Shown piece by piece: positions 60,480 through 64,000 of a stretch of 64,000 nt of DNA (positions within the stretch are counted from its first letter, which is position 1; each line of letters opens with the position of its first letter). The notes beneath the pieces were generated by a model. The model was not told where the DNA came from. It saw only the letters and a list, made by a program, of their open reading frames with translations, and searched no databases. This DNA comes from BOKV01 sp049289295. Lineage in GTDB: Bacteria; Pseudomonadota; Alphaproteobacteria; Rhizobiales; Rhizobiaceae. The translations under genes and the position numbers were made by a program. The stretch spans positions 434,001 to 498,000 of the forward strand of contig JBATLL010000041.1 of NCBI GenBank assembly GCA_049289295.1. Direction: 5' to 3'.

Positions 60480-61100
60480 GTGTCGTTGGTACGAAATTCC
60501 CTGATACTGGTTTTCTTCGCGGTCGCCTTTCTTGCGACAGGCAGCATTGCTTCGGATGCCAAGGTTATCGTCAAGCAGAATACGAAATATTACAGTGTGA
60601 AAGGTCTCAACGGCCTGGAAATCAGCAAGGCGATGCTGGTTGGTGGTAAAAAGAACATCAATCTACGCCATGCAATTGCAGCGACGGCGACGAGTTTCAA
60701 GTTCACCAATTCAAAGGTGAAAGTGGACGGCAGGAAATGCAAGCTCGAGTCGATCGATATCAATCTTTCCATTACCTACTATTATCCGAAATGGCAGGGG
60801 CGGAACCAGGCCGGGGCAAATGTGCGCCGGGCTTGGGATGTGTTCTACAAGGAACTGCTGCGCCACGAGCAGACACACGGCAAGATCGCCATTGATTTTG
60901 CAAACCAGCTCGAACGCGAAATGCTGAAGATGAGTGGCAATGTCGTGGCGGGCTGCCGGGATTTCGGTTCGACCGCGATCTTCAAGCTGAAATCGCTGAG
61001 CAATCAGCTGAAACAGAAACAAGCCGCTTTTGATCGTCTGGAAGAGCGCAGCACGAGCAAGATTTCACGCCTTCAGATTGCGCTGCTGAAAAGCAAATAG
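60480..61100 (+). CDS. DUF922 exported protein with HExxH zinc motif
   Basis: 206 residues from the GTG at 60480, which has AAGGAG nine bases upstream. Signal-like N-terminus (VRNSLILVFFAVAFLATG). DUF922 core with YYSVKGLNGLEISKAM near residue 37, LSITYYYPKW near 96, and the HExxH motif at H129-E-Q-T-H133. The family is thought to be secreted zinc peptidases. C-terminal coiled-coil helix of about 35 residues. It sits between recN and ligA. Confidence 0.83.
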   Translation: MSLVRNSLILVFFAVAFLATGSIASDAKVIVKQNTKYYSVKGLNGLEISKAMLVGGKKNINLRHAIAATATSFKFTNSKVKVDGRKCKLESIDINLSITYYYPKWQGRNQAGANVRRAWDVFYKELLRHEQTHGKIAIDFANQLEREMLKMSGNVVAGCRDFGSTAIFKLKSLSNQLKQKQAAFDRLEERSTSKISRLQIALLKSK

Positions 61101-61198
61101 GCTCATACGTGGCGAGCTCGGCAGTGCTTCGGCTTTACAGCCGGATCGGGTTCGGCTGATATCTGTGGCGAATCCCCCTTCGCCTGGGAAATGCCAAG

Positions 61199-63316
61199 AT
61201 GAATTCAAGATCCGATCGTCCGGTTGATATGCTGAGTGAGGAAGAAGCCCGGCATGAGCTGGAATTCCTCGCGCAGGAAATTGCCCGCCACGACGCGCTT
61301 TACCATGGTGGGGATGCGCCCCAGATCAGCGATGCACAGTATGATGCGTTGCGGCGGCGAAACAGCGAGATCGAGGCTGCATTTCCCGATCTCGTGCGTG
61401 CCGATTCCCCGTCGGCGAAAGTTGGCCATGCCGCGACTGGCAAGTTCGGAAAAATCGCCCATGCGGTGCCGATGCTGTCCCTGGACAATGCCTTTTCGGA
61501 CGAGGACGTTGCCGATTTTGCCGCGCGCGTCAGGCGCTTCCTTAAACTCGATCCGCTACGCCCGCTGGAATTCACCGCCGAGCCGAAGATTGACGGCCTA
61601 TCCCTGTCGCTTCGGTATGAAAGGGGGAGGCTGGTGCATGCCGCCACGCGGGGCGATGGTTCGACTGGCGAGGATGTGACCGCCAATGCGCGCACGATCC
61701 CGGATATTCCTGCGCAGCTTGCCGGGGGGGCGGTGCCCGATGTGGCCGAGATCCGCGGCGAGGTCTACATGACAATCGAGGCATTTCAGGCGCTCAACCA
61801 GCGCATGGAGGCAGAAGGCCGCCAGCCCTACGTCAATCCCAGGAACACGGCAGCGGGATCGCTTCGACAGATCGACCCGGCGATCACGGCCCAAAGACCG
61901 CTGAAATTCTTCGCCTATGCCTGGGGTGAAATGAGTTCGCAACCAGCCGACACCCAGATGGAGATGGTACACCTGTTTGCGTCCTGGGGCTTCAGGACCA
62001 ATCCGCTGATGCGGCTGTTCGGCGATACGAGATCACTGCTGCAGCATTATCACGACATCGAATTGAAGCGCTCTTCGCTCGGTTACGATATTGATGGTGT
62101 AGTCTACAAGGTCAACGATCTTGCCATGCAACAGCGGCTGGGGTTCGTCTCGCGCAGTCCGCGCTGGGCGATAGCGCACAAGTTTCCTGCCGAAAAAGCG
62201 CATACGGTTCTCAAGGACATCGACATCCAGGTGGGTCGCACAGGTGCGCTTACTCCGGTGGCAAGGCTCGAGCCGGTCAATGTCGGTGGCGTCGTGGTGA
62301 CGAATGCAACGCTCCACAATGCCGAGGAGATCGAGCGTCTGGGTATTCGCATTGGCGACACGGTCACAATACAGCGCGCCGGAGACGTCATTCCGCAGAT
62401 TCTGGGATATCTTCCGGAGAAGCGGCCGAACGATGCGCGCGTTTTCACCTTTCCGCAGAAATGCCCCTGCAGTCTCGAGACCGACATTGTGCGGGAGGAA
62501 ACCGCCAGTGGCGTGGAGGGCGTTGTGCGGCGATGCTCAGGCGAGTTTGCGTGCCCGTTCCAGCGCAAGGAACATCTCAAGCTGTTCGTATCGCGCAAGG
62601 CCTTCGACATTGAGGGCCTGGGTGAACGCCAGATCGATGCGTTTTTCGAGGATGAAGAACTGGCGATCCGGGAACCGGCCGATATCTTCACGCTGAAGGA
62701 AAGAGACAGCAGGAATACGACCAAGCTTAGGGAGCGGGAAGGCTATGGGGAATTGTCCGCTGCAAAGCTCTTCGATGCAATCGAGGCACGGCGCACGATC
62801 CAGCTGGAACGCCTGATCTTTTCGCTCGGTATCCGCCATGTCGGCGAATCCACGGCCAAGACGCTCGCGCGCGCCTATGGCAGTTGGGCGAGTTTCCGCA
62901 ATGCGGCTGATGCGGTGGCGAAGGGCGATGCAACCGCGCGCGAGGAAATGGATGCGCTCGAAGATATTGGCGACGCGGTCATTGCCGCGGTAGCGCGTTT
63001 CTTCGATGAAGAGCACAATCAGGCCAAGGTCGATTCACTTGCCGCACAACTGACGATCCTCGAAGCAGAAAAACCTGCGACCGATTCACCGGTGGCGGGC
63101 AAGACCATCGTCTTCACGGGTTCACTGGAACGCATGACGCGCGATGAAGCGAAGGCATCTGCCGAACGTCTGGGTGCCAAGGTGGCAGGTTCGGTTTCGG
63201 CAAAGACGGATCTTGTCGTTGCCGGACCGGGTGCGGGTTCAAAACTGAAGAAAGCCCAGGAACTGAGCATCGAAACCATTTCGGAAGATGAATGGTTCAT
63301 TCGCGCAGGCCTGTAA
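61199..63316 (+). CDS. ligA: NAD-dependent DNA ligase LigA
   Basis: 705 residues. Joins nicks using NAD. The adenylated lysine is K130 in EPKIDGLSLSLRY. Domain order: Ia (YHGGDAPQISDAQYDALRR near residue 36), adenylation, OB fold (VGRTGALTPVARLEPV near 344), a four-cysteine zinc finger region (CPCSLE near 421; CSGEFACPFQ near 445), helix-hairpin-helix region, and a C-terminal BRCT domain (VFTGSLERMTRDEAKASAERLGAKV near 638). Length is normal. Confidence 0.98.
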   Translation: MNSRSDRPVDMLSEEEARHELEFLAQEIARHDALYHGGDAPQISDAQYDALRRRNSEIEAAFPDLVRADSPSAKVGHAATGKFGKIAHAVPMLSLDNAFSDEDVADFAARVRRFLKLDPLRPLEFTAEPKIDGLSLSLRYERGRLVHAATRGDGSTGEDVTANARTIPDIPAQLAGGAVPDVAEIRGEVYMTIEAFQALNQRMEAEGRQPYVNPRNTAAGSLRQIDPAITAQRPLKFFAYAWGEMSSQPADTQMEMVHLFASWGFRTNPLMRLFGDTRSLLQHYHDIELKRSSLGYDIDGVVYKVNDLAMQQRLGFVSRSPRWAIAHKFPAEKAHTVLKDIDIQVGRTGALTPVARLEPVNVGGVVVTNATLHNAEEIERLGIRIGDTVTIQRAGDVIPQILGYLPEKRPNDARVFTFPQKCPCSLETDIVREETASGVEGVVRRCSGEFACPFQRKEHLKLFVSRKAFDIEGLGERQIDAFFEDEELAIREPADIFTLKERDSRNTTKLREREGYGELSAAKLFDAIEARRTIQLERLIFSLGIRHVGESTAKTLARAYGSWASFRNAADAVAKGDATAREEMDALEDIGDAVIAAVARFFDEEHNQAKVDSLAAQLTILEAEKPATDSPVAGKTIVFTGSLERMTRDEAKASAERLGAKVAGSVSAKTDLVVAGPGAGSKLKKAQELSIETISEDEWFIRAGL

Positions 63317-63428
63317 GCCATCGACTGGTAAGTGCGGCTTGAACAGGCTGTTCCCGTTTTTCGAACGATGATTTACCGATTTCTCATTCCTTCATGCGAG
63401 ATTATCGCTGCAAGGGGGAGAGGGATTG

Positions 63429-64000
63429 GTGAGTTCCAGACCCGAAAAGGTTCATGACGCGCTGGCGCTCGATGACCAGAAATGCTGGGTCGGGACCTAT
63501 GGCGGCTATTTGCTTCACAGCGCCTATCAGCCGATCGTGCGCAAAAGCGCCGATGACCTGTTCCAGTTTGACGGGTTCGAAGGTCTGATACGCGGTGATC
63601 GCAGCGGTGTTGCGGTGATGCCCGATCAGCTGTTTGCGTCCGTTGAGCAGGGCGATCAGCTGTTTGTTCATTGCATGTGCATGGCGCTCCACATCCGGAA
63701 CTTCCACCTTGTGCAGCCTGGCAACGGGCGCATCTACATCAACAACAATCCCGACACTTTCGGCAGCGTGGAATCGCTGGAGCGCGAATTCGCCTATCTT
63801 CTGCCCGCGCTTGAACGCAATGGCCTGCGCTGCAATCAACTGGTGCTGGAGATCCTGGAAGTGGAGACCCTTTCACTTGCGGTTCTGGAACGGATGATCG
63901 CGATCGTGCGCGACGCCGGGATCAGCCTTGCGATGGATGATTTCGGGCAGGAATTCTCGAATTTCCAGCGCTACCGGAAACTCAGGCCCGACCTGGTCAA
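63429..64000 (+). CDS. EAL-domain protein, 5' part (cut by window edge)
   Basis: About 190 codons. GTG 63429 follows GGGGGAGAGGG. The sequence has an EAL phosphodiesterase fold: YQPIVRK near residue 37, FEGLIRG near 50 (the ExLxR motif), IYINNNP near 104, LEILEVE near 143 and MDDFGQEFSNFQRYRKLRPDLVK near 171. It would hydrolyse cyclic di-GMP to pGpG. The NxxP segment is NNNP in place of the usual NLSP, so the domain is divergent and activity needs checking. No N-terminal sensory domain precedes the EAL domain. Confidence 0.8.
   Translation, partial: MSSRPEKVHDALALDDQKCWVGTYGGYLLHSAYQPIVRKSADDLFQFDGFEGLIRGDRSGVAVMPDQLFASVEQGDQLFVHCMCMALHIRNFHLVQPGNGRIYINNNPDTFGSVESLEREFAYLLPALERNGLRCNQLVLEILEVETLSLAVLERMIAIVRDAGISLAMDDFGQEFSNFQRYRKLRPDLV

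Noticed and set aside
1..64000. CRISPR arrays, insertion sequences, phage genes and tRNA genes
   Set aside because: Searched by eye on both strands; no regularly spaced repeats, transposases, integrases, phage genes or tRNA T-loop sequences were seen.

Overview
This window is chromosomal DNA from an alphaproteobacterium, most likely of the order Hyphomicrobiales (Rhizobiales). The basis is the complete division and cell wall (dcw) cluster in alphaproteobacterial order, an FtsZ of 596 residues with a long C-terminal linker, an alphaproteobacterial insertion in CarB, separated carA and carB genes, a type A RNase P RNA, and many GTG or TTG starts with 1-4 base overlaps. GC content looks like the high 50s to 60 percent by eye; it was not computed. 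I saw no tRNA, rRNA, insertion sequence, prophage or CRISPR array. The genus is not claimed.

Left part (1-19.4 kb). A pseudaminic acid module opens the window: pseI (cut by the edge), a 64-residue unknown and pseH on the minus strand, with pseC divergent. greA, a FAD oxidoreductase, two small unknown genes and carB follow. A membrane LytTR regulator faces a DUF2306 membrane protein coupled to an alpha/beta hydrolase that is broken by a one-base deletion in its nucleophile elbow. Then come a zinc metalloprotease, a DUF2937 membrane protein, a PlsC-like acyltransferase, a UMF1-type MFS transporter, carA, a GatB/YqeY protein and a TerC exporter.

Middle part (19.4-36.7 kb). Upstream of terC lies a strongly structured, terminator-ended minus-strand segment that is probably an unidentified small RNA or leader. 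Next are a CAP-domain lipoprotein, a threonine dehydratase-like enzyme, a two-component system with two PepSY proteins and a cytochrome b561 across a divergent promoter, an unknown lipoprotein, a fused 5-oxoprolinase with a divergent MarR regulator and palindromic operators, two HupE-like membrane proteins, a DMT exporter, a DjlA-like co-chaperone coupled to an amidase, a Tat-exported hydrolase, and rnpB.

Right part (36.7-64 kb). The dcw cluster is mraZ-rsmH-ftsL-ftsI-murE-murF-mraY-murD-ftsW-murG-murC-murB-ddl-ftsQ-ftsA-ftsZ, ending in a clear terminator after ftsZ. The mraZ promoter carries four CCCA/TGGG repeats at exact 10-base spacing over its -35/-10 region. Downstream are lpxC, bamD, recN, a DUF922 protein, ligA and the start of an EAL-domain gene. 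Together these genes make lipid II and lipid A, divide the cell, insert outer membrane proteins and repair DNA.

The best leads for something undescribed are the structured RNA before terC, the 64-residue protein in the pseudaminic acid cluster, and the PepSY/two-component/b561 module.
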